Below, one piece after another: positions 1 through 12,068 of a stretch of DNA of 64,000 nt. Below the pieces are notes generated by a model, which did not search any database, had not been told where the DNA came from, and saw nothing but the letters and a program-made list of their open reading frames with translations. The DNA comes from Deinococcus murrayi DSM 11303 (GTDB taxonomy: Bacteria > Deinococcota > Deinococci > Deinococcales > Deinococcaceae): positions 31,092 to 95,091 of the forward strand of contig NZ_KI519504.1 in the NCBI RefSeq assembly GCF_000482805.1. Direction: 5' to 3'. The position numbers were made by a program, and so were the translations under genes. Position 1 is the stretch's first letter, and each line of letters opens with the position of its first letter.

Positions 1-65
1 CCCGAAAGACGGCTGCAACGGGTCACCTCCCGGATGCGTCCAGGACGGCTTCCCGCAACCAGTTT

Positions 66-197
66 GCGCGAACCCCCCCTGCGCTGTCCAGTTTTGGACC
101 CGTGCTCGGTGGGGGTGTTCCGAAAAATGCCGATGGGGAGGCACTTTCGGCTTTGCGCGAACCCCCCCAGGTTTTGATGGTCACGGGGGGTTCGCGC
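66..197. repeat. Short repeat set, two direct and one inverted copy
   Basis: The 13-mer GCGCGAACCCCCC occurs at 66-78 and 155-167, and its reverse complement at 185-197. The second and third copies form a 13-bp hairpin with a 17-nt loop. The rest of positions 1-246 shows no credible reading frame. The element lies downstream of the Lrp-type gene on the minus strand, so it could act as a transcript end or be a remnant of a small intergenic repeat. There is no T-tract on the minus-strand side. Confidence 0.6.
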
Positions 198-246
198 TGA
201 CAGGGTGTCAGGGGAGGTGTCCGGGCGGGGGCGCTGAGCCTAAGCG

Positions 247-708
247 CTAGGCGGAGGGCAGGAGCACTTTGCCCTCTAGGGGGGTACTCAGGACGATGGA
301 GGTGTCACAGGTAAAGCCCAGGGCGATAAGTTCGCTCAGCAGAGCTTCGAGGGCGGCGACGTCCGGCACGGCGACCTTGAGGATGCAGGAGTTGTGGCCC
401 GTGACCGAGTGGCATTCCAAGACGCCGTCATGCTTCTTGGCCCAGCGTACGAGGGCGGGGTCGTTGCGACCGCTGTCTTGCACGCCGATAAAGGCGGTGA
501 TGGCCCGGCCCAGGGCGTGGGTGGCAACCCGGATGCCGTAGCCCAAAATCACCCCCGCATCTTCGAGCCGCCGAACCCGCTCGGTGACGGCGGGGGCCGA
601 GAGGCCGACGCGCCTGCCGAGTTCGCGCATGCTGAGGCGAGAGTCGGTTTGCAGTTCCTGGAGGATGCGGTGATCGAGAGCGTCGAGGGGGCCGCCGTGC
701 TGCTTCAT
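247..708 (-). CDS. Lrp/AsnC family transcriptional regulator
   Basis: 153 aa, the usual length for the feast/famine regulator family. The N-terminal winged helix-turn-helix lies at about residues 10-60 ([21 protein letters not shown]) and the RAM ligand-binding domain at about 70-150. These proteins bind amino acids and control their metabolism as dimers or octamers. It is divergent from lysine 2,3-aminomutase, so control of the kamA-aminotransferase pair, with lysine or a related amine as effector, is a reasonable inference. The ATG start is fixed by a TAAGAT box 6 nt upstream and no Shine-Dalgarno, suggesting a leaderless mRNA. The effector cannot be read from sequence. Confidence 0.92.
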   Translation of the reverse strand: MKQHGGPLDALDHRILQELQTDSRLSMRELGRRVGLSAPAVTERVRRLEDAGVILGYGIRVATHALGRAITAFIGVQDSGRNDPALVRWAKKHDGVLECHSVTGHNSCILKVAVPDVAALEALLSELIALGFTCDTSIVLSTPLEGKVLLPSA

Positions 709-714
709 GAGGTC

Positions 715-720
715 ATCTTA
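715..720 (-). promoter_or_regulatory. -10 box of leaderless Lrp-type gene
   Basis: TAAGAT on the minus strand, 6 nt before the ATG at 708. No -35 consensus is evident. Confidence 0.6.
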
Positions 721-721
721 A

Positions 722-748
722 CGTTTGCCAGGTCGGGCATGGCGTTTG
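722..748. promoter_or_regulatory. Possible regulator site between lrp-type gene and kamA
   Basis: CGTTTG occurs at 722-727 and again at 743-748, exactly 21 bp (two helical turns) apart, just upstream of the regulator's -10 box. Lrp proteins often bind phased sites on one face of DNA. The repeat is only six bases long, so this is weak. Confidence 0.25.
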
Positions 749-866
749 TCAGTTTGGTGTGCGGGCGGGGCATGGGCTGAGGCGGTGCCCGCGCCTTCCA
801 AAGGGGCTTTGGGGGCGTCAGACTGGATGGGACCGCACTCACGTTTCATCACCCCCAGGAGGTGCC

Positions 867-2318
<1,452 letters not shown>

Positions 2319-2334
2319 ATTTTTATTTTTTGCC

Positions 2335-2354
2335 CCTCCCCCTTGAGGGGGAGG
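2335..2354. other. Hairpin after kamA
   Basis: CCTCCCCC-TTGA-GGGGGAGG, an 8-bp stem in the 175-nt gap between kamA and the aminotransferase gene. It is preceded by a T-rich run on the plus strand and is not followed by one, so it is not a canonical terminator in either direction. It may attenuate or protect the transcript. Confidence 0.4.
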
Positions 2355-2493
2355 TTGGGAGGGGGTGAAGAGAGGGCGACCCCCCCTCCCCGGCCATTTG
2401 CGAACGCAGCTTGACGAGCTTCCCCATCAACAGGGAGGGAAAGAGACTGCCGTCGCCTCTTCTTCTCTCTAGTTCTTCTTGCCAGGAGCCCCC

Positions 2494-3873
<1,380 letters not shown>

Positions 3874-3887
3874 GCCCCATCCTGTCG

Positions 3888-3922
3888 GGGGCTAGGCGGC
3901 GGAGTCTTTGCGGCCTAGCCCC
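3888..3922. terminator. Hairpin between convergent genes
   Basis: GGGGCTAGGC at 3888-3897 pairs with GCCTAGCCCC at 3913-3922 (10 bp, 15-nt loop) between the aminotransferase (+) and the peroxiredoxin (-). No U-tract follows on either strand, so it would be a weak or factor-assisted terminator. Confidence 0.5.
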
Positions 3923-3946
3923 ACGCCTTGGGCGCAGGGGCCGCCG

Positions 3947-4405
3947 TCAGACGGTCTGGCGCAGGTAGCGCAGCACGTCGGCGGCGTGGCTGACGGGGTT
4001 GACGGTGCGCCAATGGTGGGCAATGCGGCCCTGAGGGTCAATCAGGAAAGTTTGCCGCGCCGCCACCCCCAGCAGCCCGCCCACGCCGCCCATCACCCCG
4101 TAGGCACGGGCGAGGGAACGGTCGCTGTCGGGAATCAGGGGAAACGACAGGCCGCAGCTTTCGCGGAACTTGGCTTGCCGCGCTTCGGTGTCGGTGCTCA
4201 CCCCAATGACGACCGCGCCGAGGCGCTCAAACTCCGGCAGGGCCGCCTCGAAGCGCTGGGCTTCCACCGAGCAGCCGGGCGTACCCGCACGGGGGTAGAA
4301 ATACAGCACGACCCAGCGGCCCCGCAGGTCCGCGAGGCGAACGGGTTGGCCGTCGTCGCTGCGGGTGTCAAAGTCGGGGGCGGGCTGTTGGGCGCGGAGA
4401 GCCAT
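3947..4405 (-). CDS. Peroxiredoxin, PrxQ/BCP family
   Basis: 152 aa thioredoxin-fold thiol peroxidase that reduces H2O2 and organic hydroperoxides. The peroxidatic cysteine is C45 in PRAGTPGC. The E. coli-type resolving Cys five residues later is absent (Q50). C84 (RESCGL) in the following helix is the likely resolving residue, as in the PrxQ subgroup with its second Cys near position 84. Electrons would come from thioredoxin or, in this genus, possibly bacilliredoxin (inference). The ATG is 7 nt after a TACAAT box with no Shine-Dalgarno. The gene is divergent from tilS-tadA across only 35 bp. Confidence 0.92.
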   Translation of the reverse strand: MALRAQQPAPDFDTRSDDGQPVRLADLRGRWVVLYFYPRAGTPGCSVEAQRFEAALPEFERLGAVVIGVSTDTEARQAKFRESCGLSFPLIPDSDRSLARAYGVMGGVGGLLGVAARQTFLIDPQGRIAHHWRTVNPVSHAADVLRYLRQTV

Positions 4406-4412
4406 GCTCCCG

Positions 4413-4418
4413 ATTGTA
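4413..4418 (-). promoter_or_regulatory. -10 box, leaderless peroxiredoxin gene
   Basis: TACAAT on the minus strand, 7 nt before the ATG at 4405. Confidence 0.65.
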
Positions 4419-4428
4419 CCGGGCCGCC

Positions 4429-4434
4429 TACAAT
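4429..4434 (+). promoter_or_regulatory. -10 box, leaderless tilS-tadA gene
   Basis: TACAAT, 6 nt before the GTG at 4441. It lies in the same 35-bp gap as the divergent peroxiredoxin -10 box, so the two polymerase footprints would overlap. Confidence 0.65.
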
Positions 4435-4440
4435 GCGCCC

Positions 4441-6060
4441 GTGTCTGGCCCGCCTCTCCTGCCGCCCATCTTGGGTCGTCCCCTCCAGCCCTATGCTGAG
4501 CAGCGGGTCGTGGTGGGCGTGTCGGGCGGGGCCGACAGTGTGGCGCTGTTGCGGGCGCTGCTGCTGGCCGGAGCGCGGCCCATCGCCGCCCACCTCGACC
4601 ACGCCCTGCGCGAGGATTCGGCGCAGGACGCGGCGTGGGTGGAGGCGCTGGCGGTGGGGCTGGGGGTGCCCTTTCGCGGCACGCGAGTAGATGTGGGTGC
4701 GGTTGCGGCGCGGCGCGGCTGGAACGTGGAGGACGCGGCCCGCCGAGTGCGCTACGAGTTCCTTTCGCGCACGGCGAAGGCGGTGGGGGCTTTCGCCATC
4801 CTGACCGCCCACACCCGCCGCGACCAGGCCGAAACTGTCTTGCTGGAGGTGCTGCGCGGCGAGGCGGTGCTGCGCGGCATTCCGCCCGTGCGGGGCCGGG
4901 TGCACCGGCCCTGGCTGGAGGTGCCCCGCGCCGATGCCGAAGCTTTTTTGCACGCGCTGGGCCAGGGGTGGCGCGAAGACCCCACCAACGCCGACCTCAC
5001 CCGCACGCGGGCTTGGCTGCGCGGCGAGGTTTTGCCCTTGCTGACCTCTCGCTTTCCCTACCTGGAGGGGGCGCTCGCTCGCCTTGCTCGCCTTGCCCGC
5101 GAGGACGACGCGGCGCTCCGGGACCTCGCCGCCCGCCTGACCGAGCACGCGCCGCGGACCCGGCAGCCCGCCGCCGTGCTGCGCCGCCACGTGGCGCGGG
5201 CGCTGGAGGAGGCGGGCTTTCCCTACCACGCGGGGCACGTCGAGACCCTTGCCGCCGCGCTGGGGGCGGGAGAGACCGCCCACCTCACCCTACCGGGCGG
5301 CCAGGACGTGACCGCGACGGGTGGGCGGCTGCACCTGCGCCCGCTGGCCTGGCCTGGCCCCGACTTTCCCATTCCGTCCGGCTGGACCCTGCGGACCCGG
5401 CAGCCCGGCGACCGCCTGCATCTTCCTGGCGGCACCCGCAAGCTCAGTGACGTCTTCACTGACGCCAAAGTGCCCCGCGCCGAGCGCGACCGGGTGCCCC
5501 TGCTGGCGGTGGGGGGGGACGTGCAGTGGGTAGGTCTGCGCCCGCCCGTGTGGGCGGTGGGCGCACGGGCGGCGGCAGGAGCAGCCCCCGACCCCCTGCA
5601 CGCGGCCATGGGCGAAGCCCTCGCGCTGGCGGCAGAGGCGGTCCAGCAGGGCGAAGTCCCCGTGGGCGCAGTCGTGCTGGGGCCAGAAGGAACGGTCGTC
5701 GGGCGGGGGCGCAACCGCAGCCGCGAGCACGGCGACATGACCCGGCACGCCGAGTTGGGGGCGCTGCGCGACGCCGCCCGCTCGCTGGGCAGTCCCTACC
5801 TCACCGCCTGCACCCTCGTCGTCACGCTGGAGCCGTGCCCGATGTGTTTGGGGGCGGCGCTGGAGGCGCGGGTGGGCCGTATCGTCTACGGGGCGACCAA
5901 CCAGGGGGCCGGGGCGCTGGGCGGCGTCAGCGACCTCTTGGCCCACCACTGGGGCCACCGCCCGGAGGTGACGGGCGGCGTGCGGGCGGCAGAGGCGGGG
6001 CGGCTCCTGCGCGAGAGCTTCGGGGCGCTGCGGCGGCAGAAGGCCAGCAAGCTGGGGTGA
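4441..6060 (+). CDS. tilS-tadA: Fused tRNA(Ile)-lysidine synthetase / tRNA adenosine deaminase
   Basis: 539 aa from the GTG at 4441, chosen because a TACAAT box lies 6 nt upstream. An in-frame TTG at 4414 would precede that box. Residues 1-385 are TilS: the PP-loop SGGADS at 28-33 activates C34 of tRNA-Ile(CAU) with ATP before lysine is attached, giving lysidine. Residues 390-539 are a TadA-type zinc deaminase: HAE at 436-438 and PCPMC at 465-469 carry the zinc ligands and catalytic Glu, for A34-to-inosine conversion in tRNA-Arg. Both halves modify the anticodon wobble base. No frameshift or stop is seen at the join, so the fusion looks genuine. Confidence 0.92.
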   Translation: MSGPPLLPPILGRPLQPYAEQRVVVGVSGGADSVALLRALLLAGARPIAAHLDHALREDSAQDAAWVEALAVGLGVPFRGTRVDVGAVAARRGWNVEDAARRVRYEFLSRTAKAVGAFAILTAHTRRDQAETVLLEVLRGEAVLRGIPPVRGRVHRPWLEVPRADAEAFLHALGQGWREDPTNADLTRTRAWLRGEVLPLLTSRFPYLEGALARLARLAREDDAALRDLAARLTEHAPRTRQPAAVLRRHVARALEEAGFPYHAGHVETLAAALGAGETAHLTLPGGQDVTATGGRLHLRPLAWPGPDFPIPSGWTLRTRQPGDRLHLPGGTRKLSDVFTDAKVPRAERDRVPLLAVGGDVQWVGLRPPVWAVGARAAAGAAPDPLHAAMGEALALAAEAVQQGEVPVGAVVLGPEGTVVGRGRNRSREHGDMTRHAELGALRDAARSLGSPYLTACTLVVTLEPCPMCLGAALEARVGRIVYGATNQGAGALGGVSDLLAHHWGHRPEVTGGVRAAEAGRLLRESFGALRRQKASKLG

Positions 6061-6087
6061 CCCGGCGCAGTGACGGGTTACTCCCGT

Positions 6088-6348
6088 TCAGAAGCCCCCG
6101 CAGCCGTTCCCGTCCGTCCCCGCGCCTGCCCCAGCGCCGCACCCCCCCACGAGGTCAGCCCCACCGATGGCCCCGACCACCGCCGCGCCGCCGTCCGCCC
6201 CCCGCACGGGAGGGCGGAACCCGCCGGAGGGGACGGACCCCAGTCCCAGCACCACCAGCACGCCGCCCAGCACCTCTGCCCACGACCAGGGCAGGGCGAA
6301 CGACACCCCGGCGAGCAAGAGGGCGACCACGAAAAAGGGGATTCGCAT
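6088..6348 (-). CDS. Small membrane protein, Gly-rich C-terminus
   Basis: 86 aa starting MRIPFFVVALLLAG. The first 40 residues are hydrophobic and could form one or two membrane segments. The C-terminal half is rich in Gly, Ala and Asp with two Cys (GGCGAGAG and GNGCGG). I chose the ATG at 6348 because TGGAGGT precedes it. It lies downstream of dxs on the same strand after a 127-nt gap. I do not recognise a family and give no function. Confidence 0.6.
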   Translation of the reverse strand: MRIPFFVVALLLAGVSFALPWSWAEVLGGVLVVLGLGSVPSGGFRPPVRGADGGAAVVGAIGGADLVGGCGAGAGAGTDGNGCGGF

Positions 6349-6404
6349 GGGCAAACCTCCAGGAAGGCGAGGAAGGGAAGAGGGGGGAGACGCCCTCAGG
6401 GTGT

Positions 6405-6427
6405 GACCCGTTCGTCAGCCACGGGTC
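6405..6427. other. Hairpin between dxs and the small membrane gene
   Basis: GACCCGT at 6405-6411 pairs with ACGGGTC at 6421-6427 around a 9-nt loop. No T-tract follows on the minus strand. It may lower read-through from dxs. Confidence 0.35.
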
Positions 6428-6475
6428 AAGGAGGAAGCCGGAGCACCCGCCCCGGCCTCCCTTCTCCGCCTGCTT

Positions 6476-8353
<1,878 letters not shown>

Positions 8354-8417
8354 GGCACGCCTCCTGGGGCGGGGGCACGGGGCTGGTCATGGCCCCACGG
8401 TAGCGGAGGAGGGGACT

Positions 8418-9113
8418 TCAGGGCTTCCCCCCAAAGTTGCGGGCGGTCAGCAGCAGGCCTTCCGGGGTGCGGATTTCGCCCACAAAGGGCGCGAACCAAA
8501 GCTGCTGCACCTGCGGCGAAAAGAGGCCCCCCACATCGTCGCCGATTTGCCGAGTGACCACCCAGACGTCAAAGGTCCCGGCGGGGGTCGTGACCCGGCG
8601 GCGGTCTTGCACGTCGTAGCGGTAGCGCAGTGTGCCCTGGGCCTGCACCTTGCCGTCATCCCCACTGAGGGTGACTCGGCTGGTGCCCTCCCAGGAAAGC
8701 CCCACCCGCCACGCGCTCTCGGCGGGGGCTTCCAGCCAGGGCGGGTCAAGCCGCACGCTCACGCCAGGTTTGCGAAAGCCCAGCAGCCGCACCCCCTCCG
8801 CGCCGACCTGCCGAAACCACGTCTGCTGAGCGCCGCGCCCGGTCAGCTCGAACGCCAGCGCTGCCTGCCCGCCAAACACGGTCGGCCCCAGCGCCCGCAG
8901 GGTATAGGGCTGCCCGCCCGCCGCCTCGCCTTCGGGCTGATAGTTCCAGCTCAGACCTGTTTCCAGCGGATAAAAGGACACGCGGCCCACGGGCGTGCTC
9001 GCCGCCACGGGTGCCCCGCCCCCCGCCATGCGCGGCGTCGCGGCAGGAGCGCAGCCGACAAGCAGTGCTCCCAGCAACGCCGGGGTGAGGGACCTGCGGA
9101 AGTGGCCCGACAT
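8418..9113 (-). CDS. Predicted lipoprotein of unknown function
   Basis: 231 aa with a lipoprotein signal (LLVGC, lipidated Cys at residue 21) and a mature beta-rich domain with aromatic motifs such as GLSWNYQ and VQQLWFAPFVG. I place the start at the ATG 9113 because TACCCT lies 7 nt upstream. An ATG at 9137 would add eight residues ahead of that box. It is probably anchored in the cell envelope. The fold resembles extracytoplasmic beta-sandwich proteins, but I recognise no named family. It lies directly upstream of dxs. Confidence 0.75.
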   Translation of the reverse strand: MSGHFRRSLTPALLGALLVGCAPAATPRMAGGGAPVAASTPVGRVSFYPLETGLSWNYQPEGEAAGGQPYTLRALGPTVFGGQAALAFELTGRGAQQTWFRQVGAEGVRLLGFRKPGVSVRLDPPWLEAPAESAWRVGLSWEGTSRVTLSGDDGKVQAQGTLRYRYDVQDRRRVTTPAGTFDVWVVTRQIGDDVGGLFSPQVQQLWFAPFVGEIRTPEGLLLTARNFGGKP

Positions 9114-9120
9114 GGTAAGC

Positions 9121-9126
9121 AGGGTA
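9121..9126 (-). promoter_or_regulatory. -10 box, leaderless lipoprotein gene
   Basis: TACCCT on the minus strand, 7 nt before the ATG at 9113. It decides between two in-frame starts. Confidence 0.5.
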
Positions 9127-9196
9127 AAGCTCGGCATCCCCCCATTCTGTCAGCCATCACGAAGTTTCGCTGCCGGCCCCCTCACGGGCGCAGACG

Positions 9197-9222
9197 GCCA
9201 AAGAGGGCACCCGGCGGTGCCC
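9197..9222 (-). terminator. Intrinsic terminator after pspA
   Basis: On the minus strand GGGCACC-GCCG-GGTGCCC (7-bp stem, tetraloop) is followed by TCTTTGG. It sits about 30 nt past the pspA stop codon. Confidence 0.6.
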
Positions 9223-9250
9223 CCTGAGATTTCTCAGAGACGCAGCGGCT

Positions 9251-9925
9251 TTAGCTCTGGCTGCCACCCTGCACGCGGGCCTTGAGGGCGGCGAAAGCGT
9301 CGTCGAGTTCGCGGTCGCGGCCCAGGTCGGCGAGCTGGGCGTCGAGGTCGCTTTCCTGACGCAGTTGGGCCATGGCCTGGTTGCGGTCTTCCATGGCCAT
9401 CACCTTACGCTCCATGTCCTCAAAGGCGTCCATCGCCCCGCCCGCCTTGGAAAAGCCACTCACGCGCTCCAGGGTCGCTCCCGCCTGCGCGGTCTTTTGC
9501 CGAGCGGCGAGCAGCGACTTGCGCGACTCCATCTCGTCAATCTTGGCTTCCAGCGCCCGCAGTTGGGTCTTGAGCTGGTCGACGGTGGCGTTTTGGGTGC
9601 CGACCTGCTCCTCAAAGCCCTTGGCGAGGTCCTTGTGGTTGTGCGAGCGGCGCAGGGCTTCGCGGGCCAACTCCTCGTTCCCGGCCCGCAGCGCTTCTTC
9701 GGCCTTTTTCTCGTATTCCTCGGCGAGCTTGCGGTTGGTGCTCGCCTCGCGGCTGAGTTTGGCGCTTTGGCTCATCGCGTCGGCGACCTCGCTGCGGGCC
9801 TCGGCATAGGCCGAGCGCATGTCCAGCAGCGACTGCTCGATAATCTTGGCGGGGTCCTCAGCGCGGCTAATCAGGTCGTTGACATTGGCACGCAGCAGGC
9901 GAGACAGGCGGTCAAGAATGCTCAT
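9251..9925 (-). CDS. pspA: PspA/IM30 family membrane-stress protein
   Basis: 224 aa, almost entirely charged alpha helix/coiled coil, starting MSILDRLSRLLRANVNDLI. The N-terminal amphipathic helix and the AEDPAKIIEQ segment are typical of PspA/Vipp1/IM30. These proteins polymerise on damaged membranes (ESCRT-III-like) and help keep the proton-motive force. The ATG at 9925 is chosen because AAGGAGG precedes it; a longer reading frame lacks a site. No pspF, pspB or pspC is adjacent, so control by the E. coli Psp circuit is unlikely. Confidence 0.9.
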   Translation of the reverse strand: MSILDRLSRLLRANVNDLISRAEDPAKIIEQSLLDMRSAYAEARSEVADAMSQSAKLSREASTNRKLAEEYEKKAEEALRAGNEELAREALRRSHNHKDLAKGFEEQVGTQNATVDQLKTQLRALEAKIDEMESRKSLLAARQKTAQAGATLERVSGFSKAGGAMDAFEDMERKVMAMEDRNQAMAQLRQESDLDAQLADLGRDRELDDAFAALKARVQGGSQS

Positions 9926-10066
9926 GGGTGCTTCCTCCTTGCGGTCATGATTACGCAGGGGCGGTCGCAGGGGTTGCCACATGACCCAAGCCTCAAGGGG
10001 ACGTGAACAGCAGAGAGCGGAGGGAAGGTCAGCCGCATGGCCGCCTTCCCCGCAAGAAGCCCGACT

Positions 10067-10873
10067 TCAGAAGATGATGGGCCGCAGTCCTATGCTTGCG
10101 CTGCCGCAGGCCACCGTCACGTTGCTGCCCGCCGGGGTAAAGGTGCAGCCCAGCGCCCGCAGGCCCGCCAGCGGGAAAATCAGGTTCTTGCCGTCAGTCG
10201 CGGGCACCAGCGGAAGCTGCACGGTGCCGGAGCCGAGCTGCGCGGGTTTTTGGCCCACGGTGACGGTGAGGGGGTCGGCACCGCTGCGCGAGAGGCGGTA
10301 CTTGCCGCCCCCCAGCGGGGTCACGCTGACCACCCCAATCAGGTCGCTGCCCAGGACATAGGGTTCCCCCCTCACCACGCCCGCGGGGGCGGCGGGGCGG
10401 GGAGCGGCAGCGGGGGCCTTGGCCTGCGCCTCATCAACCACCAGCAGGGTCTCGGTTGCTGAGAGGGGCGCGAGCAGCAGGTAGGCCCCCACCGGGCCAT
10501 TCGCGCTGCCCGACACCAGCAGCGAGCTGGCTTGGCTGCCCGCCGGGGTCTTCCAATCGCCCAGGGCACGTGCCCCCAGCTTGCCGCGCACGAGCGCCCG
10601 CAGCGAGGCCGAGGAGTTCTTGACGTACAGGCACACCGCGGCGGGGCTGACCTTGAGGCTGCTGGGGCAGCTCAAAATCTGGCCCTTGGCGGCCCCGCTG
10701 AGTTCGATGGCGAGGCTGCTGGCGAGACGGGCGGTCGCGGCAGAGACGGTGGCCTTGGGCGCGGCGGCGGGGGCAGCAGGGGTGGCCGGAGCCGCCTGCG
10801 TCTGCGCGGCGGCCAATCCGAGGACCCCGCTGAGGCCGAGGCCCAGCAGGGCGACGTGGGGCAAGGAACGCAT
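10067..10873 (-). CDS. Secreted protein with possible stalk domain
   Basis: 268 aa with a clear Sec signal peptide (MRSLPHVALLGLGLSGVLGLAAAQ). An Ala/Pro-rich linker is followed by an N-terminal domain with two Cys and, after a second Pro/Ala linker near residue 160, a C-terminal domain. The last 60 residues (LVPATDGKNLIFPLAGLRALGCTF...) resemble the copper-amine-oxidase-N-like stalk domain of surface proteins, which is a weak match by eye. The start is the ATG 10873, 7 nt after TAAGAT; two upstream in-frame ATGs lie at or before that box. It is divergent from the PIN-TRAM gene. Confidence 0.7.
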   Translation of the reverse strand: MRSLPHVALLGLGLSGVLGLAAAQTQAAPATPAAPAAAPKATVSAATARLASSLAIELSGAAKGQILSCPSSLKVSPAAVCLYVKNSSASLRALVRGKLGARALGDWKTPAGSQASSLLVSGSANGPVGAYLLLAPLSATETLLVVDEAQAKAPAAAPRPAAPAGVVRGEPYVLGSDLIGVVSVTPLGGGKYRLSRSGADPLTVTVGQKPAQLGSGTVQLPLVPATDGKNLIFPLAGLRALGCTFTPAGSNVTVACGSASIGLRPIIF

Positions 10874-10880
10874 GAAGGGC

Positions 10881-10886
10881 ATCTTA
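10881..10886 (-). promoter_or_regulatory. -10 box, leaderless secreted-protein gene
   Basis: TAAGAT on the minus strand, 7 nt before the ATG at 10873. Confidence 0.6.
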
Positions 10887-10987
10887 GCCAACGAGCATGA
10901 GCGGTTCACCCCAAGCTCCACATGGAGCCGTCAGCTTCTTCATGAAAGGGGGTATCCCTGCCCCGGCGGCAGACGGGGGACTTCCGG

Positions 10988-10993
10988 TACACT
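10988..10993 (+). promoter_or_regulatory. -10 box, leaderless PIN-TRAM gene
   Basis: TACACT, 7 nt before the GTG at 11001. Confidence 0.65.
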
Positions 10994-11000
10994 CGGAGCC

Positions 11001-12029
11001 GTGCTCGCCTTTCGTCTCCTGCTGCTGTTGCTGGGGCTGCTCGTCGGTTGGGGAGGCGGCCAACGCCTCGCGGCGAGCACCGGGGACGACGAAAGCGCCT
11101 GGGTCAACACCCTCAGCTTGATGCTCGCGGGGGCGCTCGCGGCGCTGCTGCTGGGGCCGCGGGCCGAACGCGCCGCCACGCGCTTGTGGGACCGCCTGAG
11201 CCGCTGGTACGGGGGCCTCTCGCCCCGGCGGGTGACGGCGGCGACCTTCGGGCTGATGGTGGCGCTCCTGCTCAGCGTGCTGCTGGGGCCGCTCGTGCGC
11301 TCGCTGCCCTTTTACGCCTGGCCGCTGAGCCTGCTGGTGACCGGGGTGCTGGCGGCTTTTTTCGTGCCCTTTGCCCTGCGGCACGCCGGGGCCTTTGGGT
11401 TCTTGGACGTGGCTCCGGTGCGGCGGCGGGGGGGCGGCAAGATTCTGGATTCCAACGTCATCATCGACGGGCGGGTGTTGGAGCTGGCCCGCAGCGGTTT
11501 TTTGGAGGGCGAGGTCATCGTGCCGGGCTTCGTGTTGCGCGAGCTGCAACGCCTGGCCGACAGCCACGACGCCGCCAAGCGCACACGGGGCAAGCGTGCC
11601 CTGACCCTCCTCGAAGAGCTGCGGGGGGTACGGCCCCTGCGGGTCGAGGATTGGGACGACCCCCTGCTGCCCGCCGTGGATGAAAAGCTGGTGCGCCTCG
11701 CCCGCGAAACGGGGGCCAAGCTCCTGAGCAACGACGCCAACCTCGCCCGCGTCGCCCGGCTGCACGGGGTGGAGGTCCTGAGCCTGCATGCGCTCGCCCT
11801 CGCCTTGCGGCCTCAGGTCCAGGCGGGCGACGTGCTCACCGTGACCGTTACCAAGGGCGGCCAGCAGCCCGGCCAGGGGGTCGGGTACCTCGAAGACGGC
11901 ACGATGGTGGTCGTCGAAGGCGGCATCAAACTGCGGGGCAAGCCCGCCCGCGTGCAGGTCGTCAACAACGTGCAGACCGGGGCGGGCCGCATGATTTTTG
12001 CTCGTCCGGAGGACGCGGGAGCCGCCTGA
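11001..12029 (+). CDS. Membrane-anchored PIN-TRAM protein, YacL-like
   Basis: 342 aa from the GTG at 11001. Four hydrophobic segments occupy about residues 1-135. A PIN nuclease domain follows (LDSNVIIDG with D150, the RELQR helix, and SNDANLAR with D245), then a C-terminal TRAM domain (about 270-335). This is the architecture of B. subtilis YacL. PIN domains with these acidic residues bind Mg2+ and cleave RNA, while TRAM binds tRNA or other RNA. The substrate is not known. The membrane part would hold the RNA-binding portion at the inner face. The downstream gene begins 39 nt later and may be co-transcribed. Confidence 0.85.
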   Translation: MLAFRLLLLLLGLLVGWGGGQRLAASTGDDESAWVNTLSLMLAGALAALLLGPRAERAATRLWDRLSRWYGGLSPRRVTAATFGLMVALLLSVLLGPLVRSLPFYAWPLSLLVTGVLAAFFVPFALRHAGAFGFLDVAPVRRRGGGKILDSNVIIDGRVLELARSGFLEGEVIVPGFVLRELQRLADSHDAAKRTRGKRALTLLEELRGVRPLRVEDWDDPLLPAVDEKLVRLARETGAKLLSNDANLARVARLHGVEVLSLHALALALRPQVQAGDVLTVTVTKGGQQPGQGVGYLEDGTMVVVEGGIKLRGKPARVQVVNNVQTGAGRMIFARPEDAGAA

Positions 12030-12068
12030 CCGGACACGCCTCAGCCTTCGCGCCTGGCATACTGGGGC

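Noticed and set aside
759..866. N-terminal extension of KamA from 759
   Set aside because: The strong AGGAGGTG before the ATG at 867 and family alignment by eye favour the shorter form.
5590..5640. Separate tadA start at the internal ATG 5608
   Set aside because: The frame is continuous with tilS without a stop, and no Shine-Dalgarno or TANNNT box is placed correctly before 5608.
9926..9990. Sigma-54-like TGGCAACCCCTGCG upstream of pspA
   Set aside because: The GG and GC elements are 8 bp apart rather than 10, and no pspF-type activator is nearby.
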